64,000 bases of DNA from Brucella oryzae (GCA_012103035.1 JAAVLL010000001.1:904501-968500), one strand, 5' to 3'; positions 43,516 through 54,157 are shown, counted from the first letter of the stretch. The notes: generated by a model from the letters alone, not told the origin. Numbers and translations are program-made.

Positions 43516-44428
43516 ATGAGCAATCATCCCGAGTTCCAGTATATCAGTATCCTTCGCCAGTTATTACAGCACGGTGACAGACGTATGGACAGGACAGGTA
43601 CCGGGACATTGGCAATGTTCGGTTCAATGATGCGTTTCGACATGTCTGACGGCAGTTTTCCCGTCTACACGACTAAGCGCGTATATTGGAAGACTGCTGT
43701 TAAAGAGATGCTATGGTTTCTGTCGGGGCAAACCAATATTCGCACATTGTTACAGGAGAATGTTCGGATTTGGTCAGATTGGCCTTTGGCGAAGTATCGA
43801 AAAGCTACGGGTACTTCATTATCTCAAGAAGAGTTCGAGACCAAAATTCTTTTGGATGAAGACTTCGCCAATGAGTGGGGGATTTGGGACCGGTATACGG
43901 AAAGCAATGGCGTCGTTGGCGAGCAGCGGACGGGACAGAGTATGACCAGCTTGCTGAGGTTATTGAGTTGCTTAGAAAAGATCCAGCGAGTCGTCGAATG
44001 TTGTTTCATGCATGGAACGTGCCTGAATTGAAACAGATGGCATTATCTCCGTGCCATATGACTTATCAATTTTTGCCTCTGGTATTGATGGTGCGGCTCC
44101 GGCGCGGCTATCGTTGATGGTAACTCAGCGTTCAAGTGACATGGGCTTGGGCAATCCATTTAACGTCGCGCAACAGGCGGCATTACTCGCAATGGTGGCT
44201 CAACAAGTTGACATGCTGCCTGGAGATTTGATTTGGACTGGCGGAGACGTCCACCTATACCTAGACCACATTCATCTAGCCGAAACAATCATATCTAGGC
44301 AACCAAAGCCGTTCCCTAAGCTCGAATTGGCTCGTAAACCCGATAGTATTGACGACTATAAGATCAGTGACTTCATCGTAACTGGCTATGATCCTCATCC
44401 GGCAATCGAAGCCCCAGTCGCGGTTTAG
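43516..44428 (+). CDS. Island-borne thymidylate synthase, frameshifted
   Basis: A second ThyA, clearly different from the host copy. It has [51 protein letters not shown] and [18 protein letters not shown]. The catalytic cysteine is in [33 protein letters not shown] carries the Arg and Asn, and [15 protein letters not shown] carries the His and Tyr. The end reads [11 protein letters not shown]. It contains an extra segment ([25 protein letters not shown]) seen in phage-like ThyA. Two homopolymer losses (GGGGG near 43878, TTTTT near 44072) split the frame. Corrected length is about 304 residues. All catalytic residues are present, so it can replace the truncated host enzyme. Confidence 0.9.
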
Positions 44429-44509
44429 TTTAGCGCTCGACCTGACGTGTCGTTCGCAGAATCGACTCACGTACAGTCAGGAGAGTGGTGCCGGGACAAC
44501 AGGTGAGGC

Positions 44510-47092
44510 ATGTCTTTACGTGACAGATTGGAAACGTTGCTGTCGCAACTTTTTGCCAAGGCACCATTCCACGAAACAGATATGGAAAAATCGCGCGAAA
44601 TCAGCTTGCCTGCATGCTGGGAGTACCTGGCTCATATCTGACACCACATAGAGATATTCTCGAAACTTACGAGAATAAGATCGGAATTTTACATCCCATT
44701 GATGCTGCGATTCCGCGTATGGAAGCCGTCGTCCAAAAACTTATTGAGGACGGTACTTTAAATGTCCGTAACGGCAAGGTTGATCGAAAACAGATTGGCG
44801 ATCTAGCTGGTATCAAGGCAGTAACGTCCATCATGGATCGATTTCCGCAGTGATCGATTTTATCGAACTGCTGATGCCCATGTTAAAGCCATTGACTACA
44901 AACGTCGAGATGTTGTGGCTTCCTTGGAACGGCTTAAGGCTTTTCTTGCTGATGGGAAAAAGGAAATTCACAAGAACGGTCTTTCCTTCGACTGCGCGAA
45001 GATTGGCAAGGCGATAAGGATTTCAAAACATAGGTTAAGACAACCACCCCTTGTCGACTTAATCAGTGAAGCAGAAGTAAAATACGAGAAAGAATTGCGA
45101 GCGGAAGGTCTCACCGGATTTTTCATGGGAGAGTATTTCTGTTTAGCAATTTGGTTGGTATGGGTGGAACAGCGGCGTCCTCCAAAGAATCGTACAAGTT
45201 TTTCAGAATACATTTTGCGAAAGACCCAAAACTAGTGTTGAGGGGCATACTTAGCGACCGTTCAATTTCTCAGTTGGTTTGCAGAAACAAAACTGAGGTA
45301 GTCCGTAGAGTATTTAAGAATGTGAACGATGGTGTGCACCCAAGCCAATCCGACTGGCTAGAAGCACTTTTATCTTACAATTCATTGCTCCTTGGAACTC
45401 CTTCCCGCAGAAATCTATTTCACGTGCAAAATCTTCTTCGGGCAATGGCAACTGAGGGATTGGTAGCGCACATACCAATTTCATTCAGATCCAGACGTCC
45501 AAAAGCATCCGGGCATTATCCAACATTGGCTGAAGCCAAACACAAACTAGCTCCCGTAAATCGGAATAACGAGACGAGTGCGGACGACTACCTACTTTTG
45601 CTACGGAAATGCTTAGTCAAGCTGGCGCTGCCAAAGGCATCGAGGTTGATGCCCGTGAACAAAGCGCCTTTGTTCATAGTCTTAGATCGGAACTCGGCAA
45701 AACAGACATCAAGCGTGGAAATAACCCGGCAGAAATAATAAGAAATTTGATGCGTCGCAGACTGGAGTTAATTGAGACTGCAGCACTGCAAAAGTTTGAA
45801 TTTTACAAGGATACTTATGAGCGGGGACAGCAGCTCATCTCTGTTGGGCGCGACTGTTCTAAGGACTGGCGGATGCTAACCATGGTCCGCGAAGGAAAAG
45901 CTGCATACAGGAAGAGGCTTCGAAAATGGTTTCCTCTTGATGCACCTGATCAAGCAAAGGCGAACCTGCTGAAACTTTTGGAACTTAGATTTGATTGTCT
46001 CGTCCCGACACGCAAAACTGTTACCGAACCTGAGTATTCATTCTTACAGAAGCGAGCATTGGAGAACGACGGGTTCGTTGACTTGCAGGCGTCGTTGTGG
46101 CCTTCGCCTGAAGCGTTTGGTGCCGCATTGGTGCTTTATCTAATTCAAACAGGTGCGAACCCCGTGGTCGGTCGAGTAATGCCCGCCGACACCATTAGGC
46201 CCAGCCCAGAGGCCGGTTACATCAGCTTGAATTCTTCCAAGATCAAAGCTGGTGGAAAACCAATATACTCAGAGATTCCAGCAAATTGCCCTGCTGCAAA
46301 GGCTTTACTTTGGCTGGCAGGCGTCCGCCGAAATCATAAAATACCTATTTCCCCGGAAAATGCTGGCATGTTCCACGTGCTACGCACGAACACTACTTTT
46401 CAGCTTATGCCCGACGAATGGTTTCGTGTGTTCTTCAAAAACTCATTTCCACGGTACCTGAACTTCATAACCTTCGCATCACCCGGGTATGTTGAGGCCA
46501 ACTATTCTTTGTTGGCGGCTTTGGAAGAAGACGGACGGGTGAGAACAAGCGTTACGTTAGGACAACATGGTGAGCATGTTAATCAACGTTACACAGGTCG
46601 ATACCCACTCCTGTTGATGCATGACAGTGAAATTGCGCTTTTCAACCGGTTCTATGAGACCTTGGTGGTACAGAACATAGAGAGCGCCCACATTATACTG
46701 GGCGTTGAAGCTCATGAGTTTGCCAAGGTTCTCGACTCCATCGCCAGGACAGGATTGGGTACATTTTGCCGCGATCCGGATGGTAAGCCCGAGCTCAGGG
46801 ATTGCGTTGTACGACGCTCGATTGTTACGATTGTCCGCAACTTATTCTCTTGGCAAAAGTGGAAGAAATAGCACTTCTTCGAATCTGGCAATTGACTCTT
46901 AGAGACGTTGAAGGAGACTGGTTAAGAGACCATCCAGAGCGCTGGGAGGCAGTTTGGCTTCCTTGGCTTTGTTTCGTTGACGCCGTCGAAGCGAGAATGA
47001 AATTCAAATTTCGGAGAATTTGGCGAGATGCAGGCCGCTTAGCGGACAAGATTATAAATTCCCCAGATTTTCTTCCTAAGAAACCGTGGTGA
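44510..47092 (+). CDS. Large integrase-like protein (Rec1), degenerate tyrosine-recombinase type, frameshifted
   Basis: After repair this reads as one protein of about 860 residues. The first ~210 residues contain helix-turn-helix-like stretches (NQLACMLGVPGSYLTPHRDI; DRKQIGDLAGIKAVTSIMDRF; CAKIGKAIRISKHRLRQPP). The C-terminal half has an integrase-like layout. VRTSVTLGQHGEHVNQRYTGR fits the last His and Tyr of a tyrosine recombinase, but the place of the first catalytic Arg reads QTGANPVVGRV and no HxxR is obvious. A Cys cluster (CRDPDGKPGAQGLRCTTLDCYDC) follows. Breaks: near 44590, 44845, 45121, 45616 and 46795. The alternative is two genes, a ~210-residue DNA-binding protein and a ~650-residue integrase. 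Rec2 starts one base after its stop. Confidence 0.65.
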
Positions 47093-47093
47093 A

Positions 47094-49062
47094 ATGTCAG
47101 GTATTTCTCCAAACACACTTCATCAGCAATTACTAGGGTCAGATCGTATTCGGGCGTGGTTAGATGCAGGTACACCTTATGAATGTGATTGCTGGAAAGT
47201 CCATGATACAGGTGGTCAAAATAAGACGCGAGAGTTGGACTTTGCAGTGCCCATGCCCGATGGAAAGCTGCTTTCTGAACATACACGACTATATCAAACA
47301 GCAAAGGAATTAGTGTTCTGGCTACGTGAAGATATCTACACTAGTTTTACAGAGGTATTTACGCATCGCAATTATTATTCAATAGTCGTTCAACTTTGCT
47401 ATTGGGTGGTCGAACGTCGGCGATCATCCTTTGCAGAACTGAGCGCTCTCGATATCGAAGAGATGGTGGGTGCGGCGGCCTTTGGGGCTGATCGCGTTTA
47501 TGGTGCATCGACGAAAGTCCGCACGTTCTTATCCCGCTACGATACGTGGGAAAGTATTCCGAACAAATTTCGTAAAGGCAGAGAGTTCGAGCGAGACGCT
47601 GTGATTGCTGCGTGTAATCTGCCGAAATGGAGAACTCCGAAGCTAAATTTTGAGTTCGAATATGCAGCTGCAAGGCTAAACGGAAACAACCTTCCGCAAC
47701 GCCCACAGTATTTTGACGAGATGTTAACAGACACTCGCTTAAGATCTTATTTAACAGTTATTGAAGCATTATTTGTTTTCCGACAGTTCATGCGAGCCGA
47801 AGGTCTTCTTTTAAACCTTTTCCGAATGGCGTTGATGCGGCAGCAAAACGCTCGGCAGATCAGCGACAAAGGTGCCCATTGCACCAATAAATCTGGTTTT
47901 GAAACTGCTGGAAGAAAGTGTCATTGTAGTAACGGGCACGGCCGATATTGCCCTTTCTGATTACAAGACGTCGGTATTAGGTCGGCTGAACGGTAACTAT
48001 AAGCATTTCGAAGCCATTGCCGCGAGAAAGCAGTTAATAAAATTTGCATCAGCATGCTATGTTCTAATAGCTGCATTCACGGCTCGGCGGACAGAAGAAA
48101 TTCGGCTAATTGAGCGAGATTGCCTTGCTGGTAATGACCAATTCGGCTGGTGGATGAAGGTTTTATCGTTAAAACCATAAGAACAAGACTTGGATACCGG
48201 TTCCCAATATTGTTGCTAAGGCAGTTAAGTCTATGCAAAATCTGGATTTTCAATGTAATCTAGCGCCTACCGATCCGTTGTTCAGGTTTTTGATCCGATA
48301 CTAAATAGAGTATCGCATTTTCACATCCATTTGACTCTTGATAACTATGCAAGCTCGGTGAATGCTTGTTCATACTTAGACTCTGAAGAAACTTCGCGTG
48401 AATGGCATTGGCAAACAAGGCAGTTTCGCAGATTCTTCGCGGTTCTATTTCTTTACAGATATCAGGGCAGTATTGAGGCACTGTCACATCATTTGCGGCA
48501 TTTTAACTTGGAAATGACGCGGTCGTATCTGACTCTCGATCCTGAATTGAGTGCAATATGGCTGAATGAAGAATGGGGTTTAAGAAGAAACTTGCAACCG
48601 CAATTGCAACCGGTGACACTTCTTACTCTGGTGCGGTTGGTGACCGCTTGAAGAAAACGGCTAAGAAACTGGTTGAGAAGTTTTACGGTTCTTTGGTTGT
48701 AGTGGAGGAGGAGATCATAGAAATGACGCTGCGCATCATGGACCGTCAGCATTATATTTTACACCGAAGCCATGGGTGATTTGTGCGTGTCCAAACACAG
48801 AAAAGGGGCGTCGAAAGCTTCCTGCAGACGGATGGATTCTGCGCAAGCTAGTCACTTTGGCCCAAGATTCGCAAACGCAGGCCCGACCGTTTGCGGCGGA
48901 TGCCCCTGGGAACTCACGACACCCCATAATAGAGATTACATCAAACGAGTGATTGATGATTTATCAGTGAGCGAGCCGAACGAACCCATCACGCTATTTG
49001 GCGAACTACAAGCGGCTAATCTCGTCTCTTTACAAGCTTTTCGAGCAAAGCGGCCAAGTTAG
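47094..49062 (+). CDS. Tyrosine recombinase/integrase (Rec2), frameshifted
   Basis: A second integrase-like protein, about 655 residues after repair. The N-terminal part includes KELVFWLREDIYTSFTEVFTHRNYYSIVVQLCYWV. The catalytic domain shows IAAFTARRTEEIRLIERDCL (first Arg), WHWQTRQFRRFFAVLFLYRY (the HxxR site, here RxxR) and EALSHHLRHFNLEMTRSYL (His and Tyr). The C-terminus has a cysteine motif, GDLCVSKHRKGASKASCRR and GPTVCGGCPW, probably zinc-binding, as in many island integrases. Breaks near 47820, 48170, 48280, 48580 and 48745 are of the same kind as elsewhere. It starts 1 base after Rec1 and ends 8 bp before the small coiled-coil gene. Confidence 0.75.
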
Positions 49063-49070
49063 GTTCTTAT

Positions 49071-49607
49071 ATGAATAGAGACGCGAAAACATCTGTTCAT
49101 AACCGAATACTCCGGATTAAGTATCTGTTGCAGGAGTGGTCGAGAACAGGATTTCCGTCGGACGTTAAGTTGCCAACAAGCTTAAACAAAATCAGAGAGT
49201 GGGAAAAACCTGATCTTGGTATTGAGAAAATCGGCTCCAAGCGTGACTTTACGAAGACACATCGCTTGTGGGGCGACGACGTGAAAGAAATCGACGAGCT
49301 TCTCAAGTCGTTGAAACCTCAGAGGTCTAACAGAACACCTCACTATCGATCTGAGTCAAGCAGACGCGTCCTTGCCCAAACCAAGCTTCGTGAAAACGAG
49401 ATATTGTTGGCTAAGGTCACTTCGCAATGGCACGAAGAGCGGGAAGCATTGCGAAAAGCCAGTGCAAAAATTGAACATCTGGAGTTGAGTAATCGATTAC
49501 TGGCGGATAAAAATTCGGCGCTAGAAGCCCAGCTTTCCGAGGCGCGTAGAGAACTGGCAAGTCGCGACGGTTCAATTCGTCTTCTGAGACCAAATGATGT
49601 CGGATAA
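49071..49607 (+). CDS. Small coiled-coil protein of the recombinase operon
   Basis: An intact 178-residue basic protein with no family I recognise. Residues ~1-90 are charged and helical (ILRIKYLLQEWSRTGFPSDVKLP, DDVKEIDELLKSLKPQ). Residues ~105-170 form a coiled coil: LRENEILLAKVTSQWHEEREALRKASAKIEHLELSNRLL and then NSALEAQLSEARRELASRDG. It overlaps the following recombinase start by 14 bp, so the two are co-translated. Its place is like that of TnpC in Tn554-type transposons, a small accessory protein next to tyrosine recombinases. That comparison is by layout only. Confidence 0.65.
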   Translation: MNRDAKTSVHNRILRIKYLLQEWSRTGFPSDVKLPTSLNKIREWEKPDLGIEKIGSKRDFTKTHRLWGDDVKEIDELLKSLKPQRSNRTPHYRSESSRRVLAQTKLRENEILLAKVTSQWHEEREALRKASAKIEHLELSNRLLADKNSALEAQLSEARRELASRDGSIRLLRPNDVG

Positions 49608-51246
49608 TCTCGGTCTGCTGGAAGGAATCCTTGAAACCTACTTGCTTCGCGGGCACGCGCCGAAGTTCAATGGTAAGCTTCATCGAGCGAGTCTTGCAAA
49701 GGCGCTGGGGATCAGCGAAAGCAAGCTTAGCCGAATGTCATCGCTACAAGAACGAATGAGCCATTTTGAATATGATTACCTCGCCAAACTAGATGACTCG
49801 CGGGATGCCGTTGTACGTGAACGCGATTATGAGAAAGATGGTTATTGCGAAGCAACGGATAGCAAAATCCTATCTTTTAGAAAGACTGTACAAACGGGAC
49901 GAATAATTACTTCAATAGTGAAGTTCGATGGAATCGAGTATCGCATTCCTACGCTGGTCTGGCCATCCGGCATCGATGCTGTTGCTTCAGATTGGCTGCG
50001 CAACATTGCAATAAAGCGCAATAGACCTTTCAGTACCGTAGAAGAATATGCGAAAGTATATCGCAAGTTTGTTAATTTTAGAGATCGAAATAATCATCGT
50101 TGGGATGACGTGAATGACGATACTCTACGTGCTTGGCTTGCTGAAATGAAATTAGATGGGGTGGGAGCAAAGCGCATCAATAGTTCTATCAATACAGTAT
50201 ATGATTTTTATAGGTGGGCGGAGGAAACTGGTAGGCTTAAGGACCATGTAGAGATCGTTGAACGACAGTTTCTCCCCGACCATTTGAAGAGCTTTAAGTT
50301 TCCGATCTCCAGTAGAAGAGTTCAACAACGAAGAAACGGTTTGATCACGACTGCTTGGCGGACGTCAGTTTTACGACCGGTGTCACCTCCAGTCATAATA
50401 AAAGGCACACGCCGACCGCCGATCAGATTGACAGTATTTTTGATATAGCGATTGATGATCTCCGACATGGGACCCGAAACTCATTGTTGCTTTCGTGGGC
50501 CCTTGATACAGGAGGCCGCAATCACGAGATACTGCAGCTCGCTTATCGGACCTACCTCAGACTGATGATGAGTTGCGAAGGATGCACGAGATGGATTTCT
50601 GGCCGATATCGGTCAAACGCAAGGGAGGTAAAGAAAAACGAGGAGTTTTACGCCCCTCATCGGATCTGATCCGCCGTACCATCGTATATATAAAAACAGA
50701 ACGTGCGGAACTAGCGGCTCAAATCTGCGGGAGACAGCGTGGTGATTGTAAATACGTGTTTCTCTCGGAAAAGGACGGGTGCTTTCAACTGATAGTGTTA
50801 CTAGGATCGTAGGAAAGATTTTTAGGGCAGCAGGCGTCGAGAATGCAAACATCCATCGACTGAGAGCAAAGTTCGCGCAGAATATGGTCGAGGCAGCGCT
50901 GGACGCACTTGAAGATGCTGGGATAGCGGTTGGCGGAACATCAAACTGGCATGAGACTGCTCTTACCATGGCGCAAGAAATGATGGGGCATAGTTCAATT
51001 GAATCTTTAAGACCATATTTGCAGTTACTGTTGAAACGCCGTGTGGATCTCTCACCGACATATCAGAAGAACAAGGAAAACGGCGCTCAGCGCGAAAGGC
51101 GCTTGTTAGATGTTCAGGAAACACGCTTACTCAAAAGCGACACTGAGTTATCTCGCATTGCCAGTTTAATTAGGCAAGGCGAGAAAAAGGCGGCGGCAGA
51201 ATCGCTTCGTTCGCTTGCAAGTGCGTTTGAATCCTTAGATGACTAA
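49594..51246 (+). CDS. Tyrosine recombinase (Rec3) with complete catalytic set, frameshifted
   Basis: About 550 residues after repair. The N-terminal helix-turn-helix-like HRASLAKALGISESKLSRMSS precedes a core-binding region (PFSTVEEYAKVYRKFVNFRDR, INSSINTVYDFYRWAEETGRL). The catalytic domain has LDTGGRNHEILQL (Arg), the beta hairpin VKRKGGKEKRGVL with its lysines, IHRLRAKFAQNM (HxxR) and MMGHSSIESLRPYL (His, Tyr). All active-site positions of a tyrosine recombinase are therefore present, unlike in Rec1. Breaks near 50310-50340, 50545 and 50785. The end (LIRQGEKKAAAESLRSLASAFE) is helical. It is the last gene of the + operon and converges with a phosphoesterase gene. Confidence 0.82.
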
Positions 51247-51306
51247 CTTTCCATGGCGAATAGTCTGCTTCAAAATGTGGCGTAGTTTGTGCTCATAATA
51301 TACTGC

Positions 51307-52139
51307 TCATTCTGTACTGATCACCAAATCCCACCGAAATCCATTTAATCCTTGTTCCCACTTGTAACCAAACGGATTGCAAATAATCCGGCTTCGACCG
51401 ACGAAAACGTCGAAAGCATGATGTGTATGGCCGCAAATCCATAAATCAGGTGCTCGTTCGGAGTGAAGGATGTCATCGAAAGCGTTTGATCCGGAGGCGA
51501 ACAAATAGTTGCCGATTGAGTTTGCATAGACCGGTGGTGTGCAATCGGGATGCGGCATGTGATGGGTAAGCACCACTGTGCGTCCGTCAAATGGTTCTGC
51601 CAGTTTTGTCGAATGTAAGCAGCATCTGAAAGGTGCAGATCGAGCATATCCTGAGGCGTGAATAGCTTCCCAGTTTCCATACGGATCGCACGGAAGTCAT
51701 TCAGTATTGCCCGCGCTTCTTGCATACGCTGCGCCAGATCAGACTTCTTGGAGAGCTTCATCTGGAAATCCACCCACAAGCTAGCTCCAACAAATCGGAT
51801 GTTGTCATTAATCACCTCGTCCTGATCAAGGCAGTAAAATCGCTGCGGCCAATCCTGAGAAAGGGCTTCGATTGCCTTGATCGTTTGCCTGTCGCTTTCA
51901 AGCGAGCGTTCTCGATCATTCATGAGCCACTTGTTTTGGTAGAATTCATGATTTCCGGGCACATAAATAATCGGCTTTTCAAAGCGTCTGATCAAGAATT
52001 CTAGAGTAATGTGAAGATCAGGCGCTGCGTTGAGATCGCCAGCGATTATTATCAAATCGCATTCTGGCGCGTTCTCACGCGACGGATAGTCGACTTCTTG
52101 CAGTTCATGGTGGACGTCAGACCAGATCCAAAGTTTCAT
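51307..52139 (-). CDS. Calcineurin-like metallophosphoesterase, frameshifted
   Basis: A soluble metal-dependent phosphoesterase. From ATG 52139: MKLWIWSDVHHELQ (D-x-H), IIIAGDLNAAP (GD), IIYVPGNHEFYQNKW (GNHE), VVLTHHMPHPD (His) and LWICGHTHHAFDVFVG (GHTH). The five metal-binding blocks are in the right order and no signal peptide is seen. One or two bases are missing near 51590, joining LAEPFDGRTVVLTHH. About 277 residues. The substrate is unknown; such proteins occur as phage-defence and toxin-related cargo of islands as well as in housekeeping roles. It lies 4 bp after the DUF6634-like gene on the same strand. Confidence 0.85.
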
Positions 52140-52143
52140 TCCC

Positions 52144-52613
52144 TTATCCCTTTGCTGTCCGCAATTGCCGACAGTTCTCATGCCAGATTTCCTCTGGCAG
52201 GCGCTGACGTCTTTCAGTTTGTACGCAGCGAAACTCAAACTGCGATGTCAGTCGACGACGTGCAGCACGATGTACGTTTTTCTCAATTACCGATGTCTTT
52301 TGGCCCAGTCGGTAAAACGGCTGAATGTGCGAGCGTAGTTTCTGTCGAGATCGAGAAGCCAAAGTTCTGAAGTGATGCCATTAGGCACGATTTGTCCGAG
52401 CCGAGGATGTTCGAATAATACACCCTCTAAGCAAGTTGCGCGGCGTGCGCTGAGCTTCCAGCAAGTTATTGCTGGAGAATTTGAAAGTTGGCGCTCATCT
52501 GGATGTTCACCGTTGAATATGCGTTCAAGATCCGTGACCAAGGCCTTCAGCATATCGATTTCGATTTCCAGTTGTTCGCGATTGTATTTTCCGTTTTTGA
52601 TTATGACAGCCAT
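52144..52613 (-). CDS. DUF6634-like protein, frameshifted
   Basis: Starts MAVIIKNGKYNREQLEIEIDMLKALVTDLERIFNGEHPDERQL, followed by ITCWKLSARRATCLEGVLFEHPRLG and ELWLLDLDRNYARTFSRF. I recall this pattern, ending in an ARTLSRFYRLG-like motif, as DUF6634, common on alphaproteobacterial islands; the name is from memory. The literal frame stops at 52287. One extra T in TTTT near 52312 gives SRFYRLGQKTSVIEKNVHRAARRR and a stop at 52144. About 156 residues. Function unknown. It is the first gene of a - strand pair with the phosphoesterase. Confidence 0.6.
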
Positions 52614-52830
52614 AATAAGATCCTGAAGTATGAAGAAATGAGGGACCATTCGGGCGCGCTACAACGCGCCCGTGGAATGGCGTTTCTTGTTCAACGTGTT
52701 TGATTAATGTTGCGAGCAAACGCTGAACCGTTCAGCGTGGAACATGCAACAGTCGGAGAATGGCTCAGGAGCCCCGCTTACTGGGCTTGATCTGGAACGA
52801 GTGTGTGGAAGTGCAAAGGTTTCGCTCGTG

Positions 52831-53402
52831 TCAGTTCTTCAAGCGCCACCGATTGATGATCGAATCGATCTTTCGATGTTGTTCCGTCTCATCAGTGGAA
52901 ATGCTGTTACTAAACCAAAAGCTCAGCATGTGCCGTTGCTGTCTCTGAATTTCCAGCAAGTGTTGTGCAGTACCCGATCTACCAGTTAACTGATCCAAAT
53001 CGTGAAGCGCCCAAACGCCGTCCAGATATTTTGTCTCGCTGAGTAACGGATCTATAATGACGAACTCTGTTCGTTCTATCTCAACGCCAAAGTACTGTGC
53101 CGCCAGGCGAGGCAAAAGCTTGCGAGCTTCGCCTTGTCTTCTTCGTACTGAATTAGCGCATTTCGTTCAGCGCCAATCCCGTAGGCGATATGAATATAAC
53201 GCAAGCATTTTTGTTGCTTATCGTAAACGATGAGATCGAAAGCAAAGCCGCCTGATAAATGAGTCGTCGTCAGAGAGGGCCCTTGGAATTTATTGCATTC
53301 GGGTTCCTGAGAAAGAACCGCCGCCAACTGATCAACGCTACGCGATAATATTGGGATTCCTGATGTCGAAGTGGAAGTTCGTTCATCAGTTGCCGAAATC
53401 AT
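52831..53402 (-). CDS. Hypothetical island protein, frameshifted
   Basis: No family recognised. Visible text: SVDQLAAVLSQEPECNKFQGPSLTTTHLSGGFAFDLIVYDKQQKCLRYIHIAYGIGAERNALIQYEEDKAKL. After one added base near 53117 it continues LPRLAAQYFGVEIERTEFVIIDPLLSETKYLDGVWAL. The segment around the Tyr/Ile-rich strands and the acidic EFVIIDP could be an enzyme-like fold, but I cannot name it. About 190 residues, soluble. Its ATG overlaps the stop of the upstream small gene (ATGA), so the two form an operon. Confidence 0.55.
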
Positions 53403-53641
53403 ACTTTCAATGAAACCGATGATTTTTCTCCTTCGCTCCAGATTGCGTAACGAAAATATTCGTCGAAACGCTCCGTACTCTGAAGATCGCGTTCTTGCTT
53501 GTTAATGCGATTGTGAAGTTCACTTAGCTGCAAAGCCGCATTCAATCCACGTCCTGGATGCCGTCGTGGAACTTCATTTTTCATGAGAATAACATGACCT
53601 ATTGTGGAGTTTTCAGGCATAAGTTCTCCTGTCCAGCACAT
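53399..53641 (-). CDS. Small hypothetical island protein
   Basis: 80 residues in the open frame; the Met at residue 8 (MPENSTIGHVILMKNEVPRRHPGRGLNAALQL) is an equally good start. The rest is charged and helical (LSELHNRINKQERDLQSTERFDEYFRYAIW). No family recognised. It overlaps the next gene by four bases (ATGA). It faces the XRE regulator gene across a 247-bp region with repeats. Confidence 0.55.
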   Translation of the reverse strand: MCWTGELMPENSTIGHVILMKNEVPRRHPGRGLNAALQLSELHNRINKQERDLQSTERFDEYFRYAIWSEGEKSSVSLKV

Positions 53642-53785
53642 GGGTTACATGCGCCAAATTTATGTGAAACCAGTTCAGACGATGACGTCATCAGCGGACA
53701 AAATGGGTAATCCGCCTAATTTCATCAAATCTTCAACTCACTGATTCGGTGTCTGTGTGAGCGATAGTGCGGCTTATGTCAGAAT

Positions 53786-53850
53786 TGCCATAAATAGGCA
53801 ATTAAATTCCTAAATAAGGCAAATAAATACCGATTTAAGGCAAATTAGGG
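53786..53850. promoter_or_regulatory. Three repeats at 21-bp spacing upstream of the XRE gene
   Basis: The core GGCAA occurs at 53797, 53818 and 53839, exactly 21 bp apart, each preceded by A/T-rich TAAATA or ATTTAA. The leftmost also forms an inverted repeat (attgcc-ataaata-ggcaat). Spacing of two helical turns suggests cooperative binding of a small regulator, most simply the XRE protein encoded 39 bp downstream. Iterons of a replication origin are another possibility. Confidence 0.6.
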
Positions 53851-53888
53851 GTGTGGCGGTTGCATACTCCCTGAATTAAAAGAAAAGG

Positions 53889-54131
53889 ATGGATATACCG
53901 ATTGCACTTTTGCGGGCTGCAAGACTCGCACTCGACTTAAGTCGAGAAGAACTCGCTGGAGAAGCGGGTGTAAGCGTGCGTACCATCGGAAGCTTTGAGA
54001 GAAATGCAGGCGTCAAAATTGAAACCCAACGCAAAATTCAAGCAGCGCTTGAGCGAAGGGGTGTAACCTTTATCTATAGAGATAAATCCAAGGGTTTCGG
54101 TTTAATAATGCCGAAAAGCTGGCCTTCATAA
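53889..54131 (+). CDS. XRE family transcriptional regulator
   Basis: An intact 80-residue Cro/C1-type protein: PIALLRAARLALDLSREELAGEAGVSVRTIGSFERNAGVKIETQRKIQAALERRGVTF. The helix-turn-helix is at about residues 17-40. It is the type found as a single regulator on islands and prophages. AAAAGG sits just before the ATG. The 21-bp repeats upstream may be its own operator, and it could also control the divergent small genes. No antitoxin partner can be seen directly downstream. Confidence 0.85.
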   Translation: MDIPIALLRAARLALDLSREELAGEAGVSVRTIGSFERNAGVKIETQRKIQAALERRGVTFIYRDKSKGFGLIMPKSWPS

Positions 54132-54157
54132 ACTTTAATTTAAATTAATTTAGCTTT

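Noticed and set aside
44388..44651. Open frame of 87 residues between the island thyA and Rec1
   Set aside because: Another frame gives a better protein continuing into Rec1; this one overlaps the thyA end.
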